Of a stretch of 64,000 nt of DNA, positions 45,119-55,876 are shown one piece after another. Source of the DNA: Rothia koreensis (GTDB lineage: Bacteria > Actinomycetota > Actinomycetes > Actinomycetales > Micrococcaceae); contig NZ_NOIQ01000007.1 of the NCBI RefSeq assembly GCF_004136575.1, forward strand, positions 1-64,000, written 5' to 3'. Made by a program: the position numbers and the translations under genes. Below the pieces are notes generated by a model. It was given only the letters and a program-made list of their open reading frames with translations, made no database searches and had not been told where the DNA came from. Positions within the stretch are counted from its first letter, which is position 1; each line of letters begins with the position of its first letter.

Positions 45119-45849
45119 TGAGTCTTCGCTCAGGTCGTGGCGACGGCCGGAACCGCTCTGGGGCCGGTCGTCGTCGCAATGGTAGTCGGCTCGGTGGCCC
45201 GGCAGCTTCCACGACGTCCTCGGCATCACGGGGCCTCGGGGGCGAAAGCTCGGGAGCTTCGGATTCTTCGGTTCACCTTCGCAACTACAACGCGGGGCAG
45301 AGTCCACGGGCGGGTGAAGAAAAGTCCGCCCCACCGACCGATGAGAAGACCGAGTACGACCAGGCCAAGGACATCGTTCTCCGGCAGCTCACTATGGCTG
45401 CGCGAAGCCGTGCCGAGCTGGAGGACAAACTGCGTTCGAAGCAGATCGGGGAGGAGACCATCACCGAGATCCTCGACAAATACGAGGACTGGGGACTGGT
45501 CAACGACCAAGAGTTTGCGGAGATGTACGTCAGAAGCCGATCGACCAGCCGCAAGCTCGCACGCCCGGCCCTGCGCCGCGAACTCGCAGACAAAGGCATC
45601 ACGGGGGACATTGCGGACGAAGCGCTGGCCCAGCGCACGGACGAGGACGAACGGGAGGACGCCCGCACCTTGGTCCGAAAAAAGATCAAGCGTGGTGCGG
45701 ATCTGAATGACAGGACCGTGAGGGAGAAGGAGCTGCGACGGCTGGCTTCGATGCTGGCCCGTCGAGGCTATTCGCCCGGTGTTGCCTTTGACGTGGCCAA
45801 GCAGGAGCTTCACATCGTCGGCGAGGAAGAATTCGACGATCTTCCCTGA
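45118..45849 (+). CDS. recX: RecA regulator RecX
   Basis: 243 residues. The RecX core of three-helix repeats starts at about residue 80 (AKDIVLRQLTMAARSRAELEDKL, DWGLVNDQEFAEMYVRSR). It is preceded by an about 75-residue Gly/Ser/Arg-rich, probably disordered extension absent from E. coli RecX. RecX inhibits RecA filament growth. Translation is coupled to recA. Confidence 0.92.
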   Translation: MSLRSGRGDGRNRSGAGRRRNGSRLGGPAASTTSSASRGLGGESSGASDSSVHLRNYNAGQSPRAGEEKSAPPTDEKTEYDQAKDIVLRQLTMAARSRAELEDKLRSKQIGEETITEILDKYEDWGLVNDQEFAEMYVRSRSTSRKLARPALRRELADKGITGDIADEALAQRTDEDEREDARTLVRKKIKRGADLNDRTVREKELRRLASMLARRGYSPGVAFDVAKQELHIVGEEEFDDLP

Positions 45850-45864
45850 CCTGTCCTGCCCTGA

Positions 45865-45900
45865 CCCGTCAGCCCGTGCAGGCGAACCGTCGCTGACGGG
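45865..45900. terminator. Terminator region between recX and the convergent kinase-like gene
   Basis: CCCGTCAGC (45865-45873) pairs with GCTGACGGG (45892-45900). A second copy of GCTGACGGG follows at 45922-45930. An ACCCC/GGGGT hairpin (about 45931-45955) serves the opposite gene. Confidence 0.65.
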
Positions 45901-45947
45901 CCAAGATCCCGAATAGCTATTGCTGACGGGACCCCGATCTCGAGTGG

Positions 45948-46871
45948 CTAGGGGTCGGTGCGGGTCGGCGCGAGTTCCCTGAGTATCGATGCCAGGATCA
46001 GGCGTGAAATGCTTTCCCGCTCGGGAGTCACATTCCATCGAGACGCCAGGAAGTTCCCGATCTCGTTCCACTGGTCCGGGCTCGGACTTGCGTCGATCGT
46101 GCCCGGGTCCGGTGCCGAGGGCAGCCCCAGCCTGGCCTCGACCACCAGGAGCGCCGGATCGCAGTATCCGGTTCCCTCACCATCCAATTGCCGATAGGTA
46201 CCATCGCGGTCCAGGGCAAAGTTGGCTGGGTTCATGTCGCCGCACCACATGACCGACAGGGCCGGGTCCAAGAAATCCCTCAGCTGGTCATCGGTGATAC
46301 TCGCCCGCCGTGCCAGCCCCAAAGACGGCAGCGCCCCCGGGTGGCCTTTCACGGCGGACACCGGATCTGACCGGCCCAACGAGGCACGGAATTCTTCTGA
46401 GGTCGTGGAGGTCGCAGGAACCACCAGGTCCGGCCAGGACCGGGCCCACCTCAGCAGCTCCGCGGCGGAATACCGCCGCCCCGGGCGAACTTCCAGGTCC
46501 TCGTGGATGAGCACCCTGGCTTCGTCATCGTAGGCCAGGACCGAGGCGGCTCCGGGAAGCACCTTCGCGCCGAATTTGGCGCGCAAATAGCCGAAGCCAC
46601 TCGCATTCCGCGCCGAGTCCCTTCGTCGAAAATATTTCAGAACCACTGACCGTTGCCCCGACCGACAGCGCGCCACGATCGAACGGGGAGTAGAGGAGAG
46701 GACCTCGACGACGTCGATGACCCCACCCAACCGTTCCGCTGCAATCACCCCTCCTCGGCTCATGTGAGGGCGTGCCCGCGGACTCGACCACGCAACGAGA
46801 TCATCGAACCCCGTGAAGACCGGGGGATCCGTGGCGCCGGGAAGGGCGGGGGAGATGCTGTGGTCGGTCAC
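45948..46871 (-). CDS. Protein with phosphotransferase (APH/kinase-like) fold, function unknown
   Basis: About 307 residues. [15 protein letters not shown] looks like the ATP-binding Lys strand. [17 protein letters not shown] followed by [14 protein letters not shown] corresponds to the catalytic HGDxxxxN and metal DxE/DWE segments of aminoglycoside/choline kinases, with Cys in place of the usual His. The GTG start at 46871 has TATTCT 7 bases upstream and no spaced ribosome site, suggesting a leaderless mRNA. It is divergent from miaB. The substrate is unknown and activity is unproven. Confidence 0.6.
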   Translation of the reverse strand: MTDHSISPALPGATDPPVFTGFDDLVAWSSPRARPHMSRGGVIAAERLGGVIDVVEVLSSTPRSIVARCRSGQRSVVLKYFRRRDSARNASGFGYLRAKFGAKVLPGAASVLAYDDEARVLIHEDLEVRPGRRYSAAELLRWARSWPDLVVPATSTTSEEFRASLGRSDPVSAVKGHPGALPSLGLARRASITDDQLRDFLDPALSVMWCGDMNPANFALDRDGTYRQLDGEGTGYCDPALLVVEARLGLPSAPDPGTIDASPSPDQWNEIGNFLASRWNVTPERESISRLILASILRELAPTRTDP

Positions 46872-46990
46872 ACCCCCCAGAATACGGCGAATGCGTGGTC
46901 CCAGGGCGGGTCGAAGCGCCCCGAACCGGCCCCCGTGATCGACGTCAAGGCCGTCAGCGAGAGGTGCCCGGTGTCTTGTACGCTGACAGG

Positions 46991-48616
46991 GTGACTGCGA
47001 ACCCCACCGACGAAGACCGCCAGACTCCTGCACCCGATGCCGCAGCACCCATGCCGGGCATCGACGAGCAGACCGGAGAGCACCGCACCTACGAGGTCAG
47101 AACCTTCGGGTGCCAGATGAACGTGCACGACTCCGAGAGGATCTCCGGGCTCCTCGAGTCGGCAGGATATGTCCCCTTCTCCGAGACCGCGCTCCCGGAA
47201 GGCACTGTGCCCGAGAAGACGTCCTCGAAGGACGCCCCCGACCTTGTCGTATTCAATACGTGTGCCGTTCGGGAGAATGCGGACAACAAGCTGTACGGCA
47301 ACTTGGGGAACCTCGCGCCCACGAAGCGCGAGAACAAGGGCATGCAGATCGCCGTCGGCGGTTGCCTGGCCCAGAAGGACCAGAACACGATCGTGGAGAA
47401 GGCCCCCTGGGTCGACGTCGTGTTCGGTACGCACAACATCGGTTCGTTGCCGGCCCTGCTCGAACGCTCGCGGCACAACGAAGAAGCGGCCACCGAACTC
47501 CTCGAGTCCCTCGAGGTGTTCCCGTCCACGTTGCCGACCAAGCGGGACTCGGTCTATTCGGGGTGGGTCTCCATCTCCGTCGGATGCAACAACACGTGCA
47601 CGTTCTGCATCGTGCCGTCCCTCCGGGGCAAGGAAAAGGACCGTCGACCCGGAGACATCCTCACGGAAGTGCAAGCCCTGGTCGACGACGGCGCCATCGA
47701 GGTGACCCTCCTGGGCCAGAACGTGAATTCCTACGGCGTCGAATTCGGCGATCGGCAAGCCTTCTCGAAACTGCTGCGAGCCTGCGGACAGATCGAAGGA
47801 CTCGAACGGGTGCGATTCACCAGTCCGCACCCGGCCGCATTCACCGACGACGTCATCGATGCGATGGCGGAGACCCCGAACGTCATGCCCGTGCTGCACA
47901 TGCCCCTGCAATCGGGGTCCGACAAGGTGCTCAAGGATATGCGCCGGTCATACCGCTCCAAGAAGTTCCTGGGGATCCTGGACAAGGTCCGGGAACGGAT
48001 CCCGCACGCCGCGATCACCACGGACATCATCGTCGGGTTCCCGGGCGAGACGGAGGAGGACTTCCAGGCCACCCTGGATGTGGTCGAGAAGTCCCGCTTC
48101 TCCTCCGCATTCACCTTCCAGTACTCGATCCGGCCGGGAACCCCCGCGGGCGAGATGGAGAATCAGGTGCCCAAGGAGGTCGTCCAGGAGCGGTACGAGA
48201 GGCTGACTGCTCTCCAGGACCGCATCAGCCGCGAGGAGAACGAGCGGTTGATCGGTACCCAGGTCGAGGTCATGGTCAGCGCCGCAACGGGCCGCAAGAG
48301 CGGCGAGACGCACCGTTTGTCAGGCCGAAGCAAGGACCAGCGCCTCGTTCACTTCTCGGTGCCCGCTGGTGCCGAGTCGCCGAGACCCGGCGACCTCGTG
48401 ACGCTCACGATCACCGAGGCCGCTGCATTCCACGTGATCTCGGACCCGGCTTCGGCGTCCCCGGCTGATTACTCCGTACGGCGTTCCCGCGCCGGCGACG
48501 CATGGGACCGGGCCCAAGCAGAATCCTGCGGAACGGGCGGCGGCAAGCCGGGCACGACCCTTCTGGGCATGCCATCGATACCTGGCCGGTCGTCGGCCCT
48601 CACCGGCGCCCGCTAG
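46991..48616 (+). CDS. miaB: tRNA-2-methylthio-N6-dimethylallyladenosine synthase
   Basis: A 541-residue radical-SAM methylthiotransferase. The UPF0004 domain holds three cluster Cys ([28 protein letters not shown]). The radical-SAM Cys triad is in [17 protein letters not shown] (about residue 198). A TRAM domain lies near 430-490, followed by a variable C-terminal tail. MiaB converts i6A37 to ms2i6A37 in tRNAs reading U-initial codons, after MiaA. The GTG start at 46991 has TACGCT 6 bases upstream, a leaderless arrangement. Confidence 0.95.
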   Translation: MTANPTDEDRQTPAPDAAAPMPGIDEQTGEHRTYEVRTFGCQMNVHDSERISGLLESAGYVPFSETALPEGTVPEKTSSKDAPDLVVFNTCAVRENADNKLYGNLGNLAPTKRENKGMQIAVGGCLAQKDQNTIVEKAPWVDVVFGTHNIGSLPALLERSRHNEEAATELLESLEVFPSTLPTKRDSVYSGWVSISVGCNNTCTFCIVPSLRGKEKDRRPGDILTEVQALVDDGAIEVTLLGQNVNSYGVEFGDRQAFSKLLRACGQIEGLERVRFTSPHPAAFTDDVIDAMAETPNVMPVLHMPLQSGSDKVLKDMRRSYRSKKFLGILDKVRERIPHAAITTDIIVGFPGETEEDFQATLDVVEKSRFSSAFTFQYSIRPGTPAGEMENQVPKEVVQERYERLTALQDRISREENERLIGTQVEVMVSAATGRKSGETHRLSGRSKDQRLVHFSVPAGAESPRPGDLVTLTITEAAAFHVISDPASASPADYSVRRSRAGDAWDRAQAESCGTGGGKPGTTLLGMPSIPGRSSALTGAR

Positions 48617-48645
48617 CAGTGGATCGCTCGGTTCGTCGCGACGCC

Positions 48646-49605
48646 ATGGACAATGCGCCGGCGCCCCAGGAAACGGGTCACGATGGTTTGCCCGTCCTTC
48701 CGGTCCTTGCCGTGGTCGGCCCCACCGGCACTGGCAAATCGGACCTCGCCGTGGCCTTGGCGCACGCCTTGCACGGTGAAGTGATCAACGCTGACTCGAT
48801 GCAGTTCTACCGCGGGATGGATATCGGTACTGCCACCTTGCCCGTGGCCGAGCGGGGCGGCGTGCCGCATCACCTTCTCGACACGCTCGATATTCGGGAA
48901 GAGGCCTCCGTGGCGGACTTCCAGCAGCGAGCGCGACAGGTCATTGAGGAGATCCGCGGCCGAGGCCGCGTCCCGATACTGGTAGGCGGTTCCGGGCTCT
49001 ACGTTCGAGCCGCCCTCGACGTCCTGGACTTTCCCGGGACGGACCCGGGGGTCCGTGAGCGGCTCGAAGGCGAGCTGGAGGCTCGGGGGCGCGGACCTCT
49101 GCTCGCCCGGCTGACGGAGGTCGATCCGGAGTCGGCGGATCGCGTCAAAGACGACCGCCGACTCGTGCGCGCACTCGAAGTTCATGAGGTCACCGGGAGG
49201 CCCTTCTCCTCCTACATGCCGCGGCGCGAGTATTTTCAGCCGGCCCTCCAAGTCGGCCTGGACGGCGACCGAGATGTGTTGCACGAGCGTCTCGCGGATC
49301 GCGTCCGCACCATGGTCCGGGACGGCTTGATCGATGAGGTTCGCCACCTTGCGGACCATGGGCTCCGCGAGGGCAAGACCGCATCGCGTGCGGTGGGGTA
49401 CTCGCAGTTCCTCCGCGTCGTCGAGGGGACGACGTCGATCGAGACGGCGATCGAAGAAACCGTCGTCGCCACTCGCCAACTGGCCCGTCGCCAGAGCACG
49501 TGGTTCCGGGCCGATCCGAGAATTCATTGGCTGGATTTCTCGGACCCCTTGGACGAGAACGTGACGCGTGTGGTTGAGCTGTTCCGCCGGACGGCGGCGG
49601 GTTAA
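48646..49605 (+). CDS. miaA: tRNA dimethylallyltransferase
   Basis: A 319-residue MiaA. The P-loop is [17 protein letters not shown] near the N-terminus. [49 protein letters not shown] and [13 protein letters not shown] follow. It transfers dimethylallyl to A37 of tRNA, giving the MiaB substrate. ATG 48646 is preferred; GTG 48619, just after the miaB stop, would add nine residues. Confidence 0.95.
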   Translation: MDNAPAPQETGHDGLPVLPVLAVVGPTGTGKSDLAVALAHALHGEVINADSMQFYRGMDIGTATLPVAERGGVPHHLLDTLDIREEASVADFQQRARQVIEEIRGRGRVPILVGGSGLYVRAALDVLDFPGTDPGVRERLEGELEARGRGPLLARLTEVDPESADRVKDDRRLVRALEVHEVTGRPFSSYMPRREYFQPALQVGLDGDRDVLHERLADRVRTMVRDGLIDEVRHLADHGLREGKTASRAVGYSQFLRVVEGTTSIETAIEETVVATRQLARRQSTWFRADPRIHWLDFSDPLDENVTRVVELFRRTAAG

Positions 49606-49611
49606 ACTGGA

Positions 49612-50625
49612 ATGGTGACTTCTCATCGAACCGCCGCACCCGACCACTCCGTCGAAGAATCTGCCGCCCCTGTTGACGCTGCTCACCAGACAGAGCGGGC
49701 GGGGGAGGACTCCCCGTGGGGTGAACTGTCCGGCATCAGCCTGACGAAGGGACACGGCACGGGCAACGATTTCGTGCTGTTGACCGATGCCCAGGGGCGA
49801 CTTTCACTCGAGGGCTCCCTGGTCGAGTCGGTGTGCGACCGTCACCGCGGTATCGGTGCGGACGGTGTGATCCGTGCGATCCGGTCGGAAGAGCTTCCCG
49901 AAGGCCGGCAGGTGCTGGAAACGTCGCCCGATGCCGAGTGGTTCATGGACTACCGCAACGCGGACGGCTCATTGTCGGAAATGTGCGGCAATGGTGTGCG
50001 CGTGTTCGTCCACTACCTCCTGACGGAGGGCCTCGTTTCCCTCGAACCCGGCCAGAGCCTGACCATCGGGACCCGGGGAGGGGCGAAGGTCGTGGCCAAG
50101 GTCGAGGACGGCTACGCGGTCGATATGGGACCGTGGGGCTTCATCCATGGCGACGAAGCTCGCGACTCGGGTTCGGACAGTCTCGTGACGGCTCGCGGGC
50201 TGAGGACGCCCCGCCCCGGCCTGTCGATCACCATGGGCAATCCGCACACGGTGGTCGCCCTGGCCGGCGAGGAGAAGCTCGGCAAGCTCGGGCTCGACGA
50301 GGCCCCGAACGTACGTCCGGTTCCGCCCCAGGGGACCAACGTCGAGTTCGTGGTTCCGGTGGACTCTGAGGACAACGACACGATCGGCCGCATTGCAATG
50401 AGGGTTCACGAGCGCGGTGTGGGAGAGACCCAATCCTGCGGCACTGGAGCCTGCGCGGCGGCTGCGGCGACTCGCTTCTGGGCGGGAGACGACGCGCCCG
50501 ATGAATGGGTCGTCGAGGTGCCCGGAGGCGCGGTAGCAGCAACATTCGTCATGGCCCCGGACGAGCTGGAACACGTGGTCCTGTCAGGACCGGCCGTCCT
50601 GGTCGGCAAGATTGTTCTGGGCTAG
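49612..50625 (+). CDS. dapF: Diaminopimelate epimerase
   Basis: A 337-residue DapF with the two catalytic Cys in GSLSEMCGNGVR and GETQSCGTGACA. It interconverts LL- and meso-DAP for peptidoglycan and lysine. About 40 residues of low-complexity N-terminus precede the fold (start of GISLTKGHGTGNDFV). A TAAACT -10 box ends 3 bases before the ATG and 6 before an in-frame GTG (49615), so a leaderless GTG start is possible. The gene overlaps the next, convergent gene by 4 bases. Confidence 0.95.
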   Translation: MVTSHRTAAPDHSVEESAAPVDAAHQTERAGEDSPWGELSGISLTKGHGTGNDFVLLTDAQGRLSLEGSLVESVCDRHRGIGADGVIRAIRSEELPEGRQVLETSPDAEWFMDYRNADGSLSEMCGNGVRVFVHYLLTEGLVSLEPGQSLTIGTRGGAKVVAKVEDGYAVDMGPWGFIHGDEARDSGSDSLVTARGLRTPRPGLSITMGNPHTVVALAGEEKLGKLGLDEAPNVRPVPPQGTNVEFVVPVDSEDNDTIGRIAMRVHERGVGETQSCGTGACAAAAATRFWAGDDAPDEWVVEVPGGAVAATFVMAPDELEHVVLSGPAVLVGKIVLG

Positions 50626-51239
50626 ACTTCCTGGGCGGGTCCCCGCCGGACCTCGATGACACGAAACCCTTTGGACGTGGCATACCGGTGGACGGCGAAC
50701 TCCGCACCCAGGTTCTGGGCCAACCACGGAATCAGCGAATCCGCGCCGAGGTTCTTCTGGACCACGAGGTAGGCTGAGCCCCCGACCGAGAGCCTGGGCA
50801 ACCAGGTCATCAGAATGTCGTGCAGAACGTCCTTGCCCACGCGAATGGGCGGGTTGGACCAGATGGTGTCGAAGGTCAGGCCGGGGTCGACGTCGTCGGG
50901 CAACGCGGTCGAGATCGTGTCCAGTCCCATCGACGCCGCATTGCGCCGAGTCAGCTCGATACTGCGCTGATTGACATCCACACCAAGGACCTGGGCGCCG
51001 GGTCTCCTGAGCGCCAGAGTCAGGGTGATCGGCCCCCAGCCACAGCCTATGTCCAGGAGGGAATTTCCTCGCGGCTCGGGCGCTTCTCTGAGGAGAACAG
51101 CGGTCCCCTTGTCGAGTCCCTTGGGGCTGAAAACGCCCGATGCCGTCACGAGGTGTCTTTCGGAGCCCTCGAGCTCGACGGTCAGGGGGCGGGGCGTCAG
51201 CCCGTCCTCGTCGTGGGAGGAAAAGTAGTGCTCGGCCAT
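50622..51239 (-). CDS. RsmC-like SAM-dependent methyltransferase
   Basis: A 205-residue methyltransferase corresponding to the C-terminal domain of RsmC/RlmG. It starts MAEHYFSS, with VFSPKGLDKGT, the SAM loop LLDIGCGWGPITL and the catalytic NPP in IWSNPPIRVGK. It probably methylates guanine N2 in 16S rRNA; the target is inferred. A TAAAAT -10 box lies 8 bases before the ATG. The 3' end overlaps dapF in a shared CTAG. Confidence 0.82.
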   Translation of the reverse strand: MAEHYFSSHDEDGLTPRPLTVELEGSERHLVTASGVFSPKGLDKGTAVLLREAPEPRGNSLLDIGCGWGPITLTLALRRPGAQVLGVDVNQRSIELTRRNAASMGLDTISTALPDDVDPGLTFDTIWSNPPIRVGKDVLHDILMTWLPRLSVGGSAYLVVQKNLGADSLIPWLAQNLGAEFAVHRYATSKGFRVIEVRRGPAQEV

Positions 51240-51415
51240 GAAGAGCGATTTTACGGCATGAGCGCCACTGCGGGACCCGACCGGAAACAGACCGTCGCCG
51301 CTCCGGGCGGTCATCCACAAATGGACGCGCGCCACGGTGCACGACGTGGCGACGCGGATAGAATTGCAGAACACGACGTCGCCGGAAAGCCGTGCGGCAC
51401 CCCAAGAAAGGCACT

Positions 51416-52972
51416 ATGCCCCAGAACGAAACCACAGGTTCCGCGGACCAGGGCGGTTCGCGGCCGACCGACGCCCAGCTCAGGGCCAGCGTGGATCGAG
51501 TCCTCGGTCGATTCTCCGCCGAAGAAGAACACGAGGAAGCGATCCTCGACCGCAAGGCCCCCGAATTGGCCCGCGAGGGCGAGGAACCAACCGCCGCGGA
51601 CGGCGACCAGCAGGAACTCGAAGAACGTCGAGCGTTGCGCCGCGTCCACGGTCTCTCCACGGAGCTCGAGGACGTCACCGAGGTGGAATACCGCCAACTG
51701 CGGCTTGAGAAGGTCGTCCTGGCGGGCATCTGGTCGGAAGGAACGCAGGCCGAAGCGGAGAACTCATTGCGGGAGCTGGCCGCGCTGGCCGAGACCGCCG
51801 GGTCGGAGGTGCGCGACGGCCTGGTCCAGCGTCGCCTCAAGCCCGATCCGGGGACTTTCCTGGGGTCGGGCAAGGCCCAGGAACTCCGCGAGATCGTGCA
51901 ATCGAGCGGCGCGGACACGGTCATCATTGATTCCGAACTTGCACCCTCCCAGCGGCGCGCCCTCGAGGACATCGTCAAGGTCAAGGTCATCGACCGGACC
52001 TCGCTGATCCTCGACATCTTCGCCCAGCACGCCAAGTCGCGGGAGGGCAAGGCCCAGGTTGAACTCGCTCAGCTTGAGTACTTGCTGCCCAGGCTCCGCG
52101 GCTGGGGCGATTCCATGTCCCGGCAGGCCGGTGGTCGTGCCGCGGGTGGTGAAGGCATCGGTTCCCGTGGTCCCGGTGAGACCAAGATCGAGCTGGACCG
52201 GCGTCGTATTCGTTCCCGCATGGCGAAGCTGCGGCGTGAGATCGCGGCGATGAAACCGGCCCGAGAGACCAAACGTCAGAATCGTCGTCGCAACCATGTT
52301 CCCTCGGTCGCGATCGCCGGGTACACCAACGCCGGGAAGTCCTCGCTGCTCAACAGGCTCACGGATGCCGGCGTGCTCGTGGAGAACGCGCTGTTTGCGA
52401 CCTTGGATCCGACGGTCCGCAAGGCCGTGACTCCTGACGGGATCGGCTACACGCTCTCGGACACCGTGGGGTTCGTGCGCTCCCTGCCGACGCAGCTGGT
52501 CGAGGCCTTCCGATCCACGTTGGAGGAGGTCGCCGATTCGGACGTCATCCTGCACGTCGTCGACGTCTCCCATCCCGAGCCCGAGGGCCAGATCCGGGCG
52601 GTTCGCGACGTGCTGGCCGATGTGGATGCCCACGACGTCCCGGAAATCATTGTGCTCAACAAGGCCGATACGGCCGATCCGTATGTTGTTGAGCGTCTGC
52701 GCCAGCGGGAACCTCGACACGCCGTCGTGTCGGCTCGTACCGGCGAGGGGATCGACGAGCTCAAACAGCTGATTTCTGACACCATTCCGAGGCCGGACGT
52801 TCGGCTCGAACTCCTTGTGCCCTACTCCCACGGAGAGGTTGTCTCGCGGTTGCATTCGTGGGATGCCGAGATCCTCTCGACCGAGTTCGAAGAGGGCGGA
52901 ACGCGGATGAGCGTTCTGGTCCGTCAGGACATGGCGGCAGATCTGCACGATTACACGATTTCGAACGCCTGA
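51416..52972 (+). CDS. hflX: GTPase HflX
   Basis: A 518-residue HflX. The N-terminal GTP_bdg domain has IIDSELAPSQRRALE and DRTSLILDIFAQHAKSREG. The G domain has AGYTNAGKSSLLNRL, DTVGFVRSLP and VLNKADTAD. HflX binds 50S subunits and splits stalled or hibernating ribosomes. The first roughly 90 residues are an acidic extension. The ATG is preceded by AAAGG. In Corynebacterium hflX is a ClgR target, but no ClgR core is seen upstream here. Confidence 0.94.
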   Translation: MPQNETTGSADQGGSRPTDAQLRASVDRVLGRFSAEEEHEEAILDRKAPELAREGEEPTAADGDQQELEERRALRRVHGLSTELEDVTEVEYRQLRLEKVVLAGIWSEGTQAEAENSLRELAALAETAGSEVRDGLVQRRLKPDPGTFLGSGKAQELREIVQSSGADTVIIDSELAPSQRRALEDIVKVKVIDRTSLILDIFAQHAKSREGKAQVELAQLEYLLPRLRGWGDSMSRQAGGRAAGGEGIGSRGPGETKIELDRRRIRSRMAKLRREIAAMKPARETKRQNRRRNHVPSVAIAGYTNAGKSSLLNRLTDAGVLVENALFATLDPTVRKAVTPDGIGYTLSDTVGFVRSLPTQLVEAFRSTLEEVADSDVILHVVDVSHPEPEGQIRAVRDVLADVDAHDVPEIIVLNKADTADPYVVERLRQREPRHAVVSARTGEGIDELKQLISDTIPRPDVRLELLVPYSHGEVVSRLHSWDAEILSTEFEEGGTRMSVLVRQDMAADLHDYTISNA

Positions 52973-52991
52973 GCTGTCGGAGGCTGGATTC

Positions 52992-55031
52992 ATGGATACT
53001 GCTCCGACGGGCGAGGAGCCGGAGACGCTGCCAGGGGCCAAAGACGTCCTGGAGCTGCTGGACACCGCCGTCGACAGGACGGGCGGGCAACGGCGCGACG
53101 GGCAGAGGCGCATGGCCGCTCATGTGGCCCAGGCGCTGGAGACGAACAAACATCTGCTGGTTCAGGCGGGTACGGGAACGGGCAAGTCGTTGGCCTATCT
53201 GATTCCGGCGATCCGGAGGGCGATCGACGCCGAGTCCCCGATTGTGGTGGCGACCGCGACCTTGGCCCTCCAGGCGCAGATCGTCACCCGGGACATGCCG
53301 CGCCTGCTCGAGACCTTGGACGACCAGCTCGAGCGACCGGTCGACGTCGCCCTGCTCAAGGGGCGGAACAACTACGTGTGCCTGCACAAACTCGAGGGCG
53401 GGTACCCTGAGGAAGAAGACCCCAACGCGCTCTTCTCCCTGAACTCCGAGGGGGCGTCCGCATCCGGGCATCCGGATCGCGGCGGCACGGGTCTCGCCGA
53501 GGAAATCGTGCGACTCCGCTCCTGGGCGGAAACGAGCGACACCGGAGACCGGGACGAACTCTTGCCCGGGGTCAGCGACAAGGCGTGGAGACAGGTTTCC
53601 GTGACCGCGTCCGAATGTCTCGGCCGCAAGTGCCCCCTGGTCGAAGAGTGCTTCTCGGAACTGGCGAGGCAGAAAGCCGGCGAGGCCGACATCGTCATCA
53701 CCAACCACGCACTCCTGGCCATCAACGCCTTCGAAGGAATCGGCGTCCTTCCTGAGCACGACACCGTGATCGTCGATGAGGCCCACGAACTCGTCGACCG
53801 GGTCACGGGTGCCGTGACAGGGGCGATTTCTCCCATCATGGTGCGCTCCGCGGCCAGAGCGGTGCGCAAGCACACGAGCGCCTCCCACGACCCGCTGACC
53901 GATGCCGCCGACGCCTTGGACGCCGCGTGCACCGGAAAGCCCGCGGAGCTCATGGCGCACGGTCTGACCCCGGATCTGCAGAGAGCCATGGAACTGGTGC
54001 GTGACGCGAGCCGCGCGGCTCTGTCCGACACCAAGCCCGAAGGTAAGGATGCCGACGCCGGCCGACAGACCGCCCGAGCCCGCCTGACCGAGATCCTCGA
54101 GCTGGCCGAGAGGACGCTCGGGGCCGACGGCAAGTACGAGGTCGTGTGGATCAGCCGGGTCGGGGGCTGGGAACCGGGACGCGGTTACGTTGCCGCGGCA
54201 GACACCGACCCGGCGACCATTCACGTGGCGCCGTTGTCGGTGGCGTCGAGGCTCCGGGAAGGCATGTTCCAGGACCGTACGGTCGTGCTGACCTCGGCCA
54301 CCCTCGCCATCGGTCACTCCTTCGACTCGGCGGCCGGCTCGCTCGGACTCATGGGCGAGAAGGCACCCGTGTGGGAGGGCCTCGACGTGGGCTCACCCTT
54401 CGACTATCCCAAGCAGGGAATGCTGTATCTCGCGTCGGACCTGCCGAAACCGGCGCGGGGAGTCTCAGAGGAACAGCTCGAGCGGGTGCTCCAACTGGTC
54501 GAGGCCTCGGGCGGAGGGACCTTGGGCCTGTTCTCTTCCAAACGAGGGGCCGAGCAGGCGGCCGAGTACGTGAGGAACAATTCTGACCTGGAGGTCCTCG
54601 TCCAGGGCGAGTCCTCCCTGCGCGGGCTGGTCAAAGAATTCACGGAAGACGCCGACACCTGCCTCTTCGGGACCATGAGCTTGTGGCAGGGAGTCGATGT
54701 TCCGGGCGAATCGTGTCGCCTGGTGATCATCGACCGGATCCCGTTTCCGCGTCCCGATGATCCTCTGTCCTCCGCCCGGGCCCGGGCCGTGAGCCAGACC
54801 GGAGGGAACGGGTTCATGGCCGTCTCGGCTTATCACGCGGCCATCAGGTTGGCCCAGGGGGCCGGACGGCTGATTCGCTCGCAAGACGACCGCGGCGTCG
54901 TGGCCGTCCTGGATTCCAGGCTCGCCACGGCACGCTACGGCGGGTTCCTGCGCAGCGCACTGCCCCCGTTGTGGACCACCGACAATCTGCCAACGGTCAC
55001 TGCCGCCCTGCGGAGGCTCGCCGCCGGGTGA
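52992..55031 (+). CDS. DinG/XPD-family ATP-dependent DNA helicase
   Basis: A 679-residue superfamily 2 helicase. It has Walker A AGTGTGKSLAYL (about residue 58), TATLALQAQ, and DEAH in VIVDEAHELVDR (about 262). Cys residues in NNYVC and ECLGRKCPLVEEC fit the Fe-S cluster of DinG/XPD proteins. C-terminal motifs are LFSSKRGAEQ, FGTMSLWQGVDVPG and QGAGRLIRSQDD. It probably unwinds damaged or structured DNA. GGAGG lies 9 bases before the ATG. Its tail faces lexA. Confidence 0.9.
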   Translation: MDTAPTGEEPETLPGAKDVLELLDTAVDRTGGQRRDGQRRMAAHVAQALETNKHLLVQAGTGTGKSLAYLIPAIRRAIDAESPIVVATATLALQAQIVTRDMPRLLETLDDQLERPVDVALLKGRNNYVCLHKLEGGYPEEEDPNALFSLNSEGASASGHPDRGGTGLAEEIVRLRSWAETSDTGDRDELLPGVSDKAWRQVSVTASECLGRKCPLVEECFSELARQKAGEADIVITNHALLAINAFEGIGVLPEHDTVIVDEAHELVDRVTGAVTGAISPIMVRSAARAVRKHTSASHDPLTDAADALDAACTGKPAELMAHGLTPDLQRAMELVRDASRAALSDTKPEGKDADAGRQTARARLTEILELAERTLGADGKYEVVWISRVGGWEPGRGYVAAADTDPATIHVAPLSVASRLREGMFQDRTVVLTSATLAIGHSFDSAAGSLGLMGEKAPVWEGLDVGSPFDYPKQGMLYLASDLPKPARGVSEEQLERVLQLVEASGGGTLGLFSSKRGAEQAAEYVRNNSDLEVLVQGESSLRGLVKEFTEDADTCLFGTMSLWQGVDVPGESCRLVIIDRIPFPRPDDPLSSARARAVSQTGGNGFMAVSAYHAAIRLAQGAGRLIRSQDDRGVVAVLDSRLATARYGGFLRSALPPLWTTDNLPTVTAALRRLAAG

Positions 55032-55038
55032 TCCCGTT

Positions 55039-55061
55039 GCCCCGGCGCACGCCGACGGGGC
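55039..55061. terminator. Hairpin between the helicase gene and lexA
   Basis: GCCCCG / CGGGGC with an 11-base loop lies just after the helicase stop, in a very GC-rich 104-base convergent gap containing further partial repeats. Confidence 0.45.
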
Positions 55062-55135
55062 GATGCGGACGCGCGGCGGGGCCGCGGGCGTAGGCGCGCG
55101 TGCCCCGGAGCGAGTGACGCCGGCCGGGGCGGGAC

Positions 55136-55876
55136 TTACACGGAGCGCAGGACCGAAACGACCTTGCCCATGATCGTCGCGTGGTCTCCGAGAATTGGCT
55201 CGTACTGTCGATTCTGAGGCAGCAGCCAGGTGTGCCCGTCCCGTTGCCGGAAGGTCTTGACCGTGGCCTCGTCGTCGAGCAGCGCAGCGACGATGTCGCC
55301 GTTCTCCGCGTCGCTCTGCTGGCGGACCACAACCCAGTCGCCGTCGCAGATCGCGGCCTCGACCATCGAGTCTCCTCGCACCTCGAGCATGAAGAGCTGG
55401 CCCTGCCCGACCAATTGACGGGGGAGGGCGACGACGTCGTCCACGTGCTGTTCAGCAGTGATGGGAACACCTGCCGCGATCCGGCCGACCAGCGGCACCT
55501 GGGCCGTGGCCCCATCCGGTTGGGTCTCCGGGAAGAGCGGCACGACCTTGTCGTTCGATTTTTCTCGTGACGGTTCCGGGGCGGGTCGTTCCCGAGGCGC
55601 GGCAGCCGGAAACCGGGGGCCGTCTTCTCCCACGGGTGTTTCGCAGAGCACCTCGATGGCCCGCGGCCGCTTCGGATCGCGACGGATGAGGCCGAGGGCC
55701 TCCAACCGCGAGAGCTGATGGGTCACGCTCGACAGGCTGGACAGGCCGACCAGGTCGCCGATCTCTCGCATGGACGGTGGATAGCCGTGCGTCTCGACGG
55801 ACGATGCAATCGCCTCGAGAATCTTGCGCTGTCGCGGGGTGAGCGGCTTGGCCTGGTGAGGAAGCTGGGTGGCCAC
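55136..55876 (-). CDS. lexA: SOS repressor LexA
   Basis: A 246-residue LexA. The winged-helix DNA-binding domain has [15 protein letters not shown] and [16 protein letters not shown]. An about 50-residue linker leads to the Ala-Gly cleavage site in GRIAAGVP, the catalytic Ser in [14 protein letters not shown] and the Lys in EATVKTF. The GTG start is preceded by AAGGA. LexA represses recA, itself and the divergent LysM gene through boxes found in this window. Confidence 0.97.
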   Translation of the reverse strand: MATQLPHQAKPLTPRQRKILEAIASSVETHGYPPSMREIGDLVGLSSLSSVTHQLSRLEALGLIRRDPKRPRAIEVLCETPVGEDGPRFPAAAPRERPAPEPSREKSNDKVVPLFPETQPDGATAQVPLVGRIAAGVPITAEQHVDDVVALPRQLVGQGQLFMLEVRGDSMVEAAICDGDWVVVRQQSDAENGDIVAALLDDEATVKTFRQRDGHTWLLPQNRQYEPILGDHATIMGKVVSVLRSV

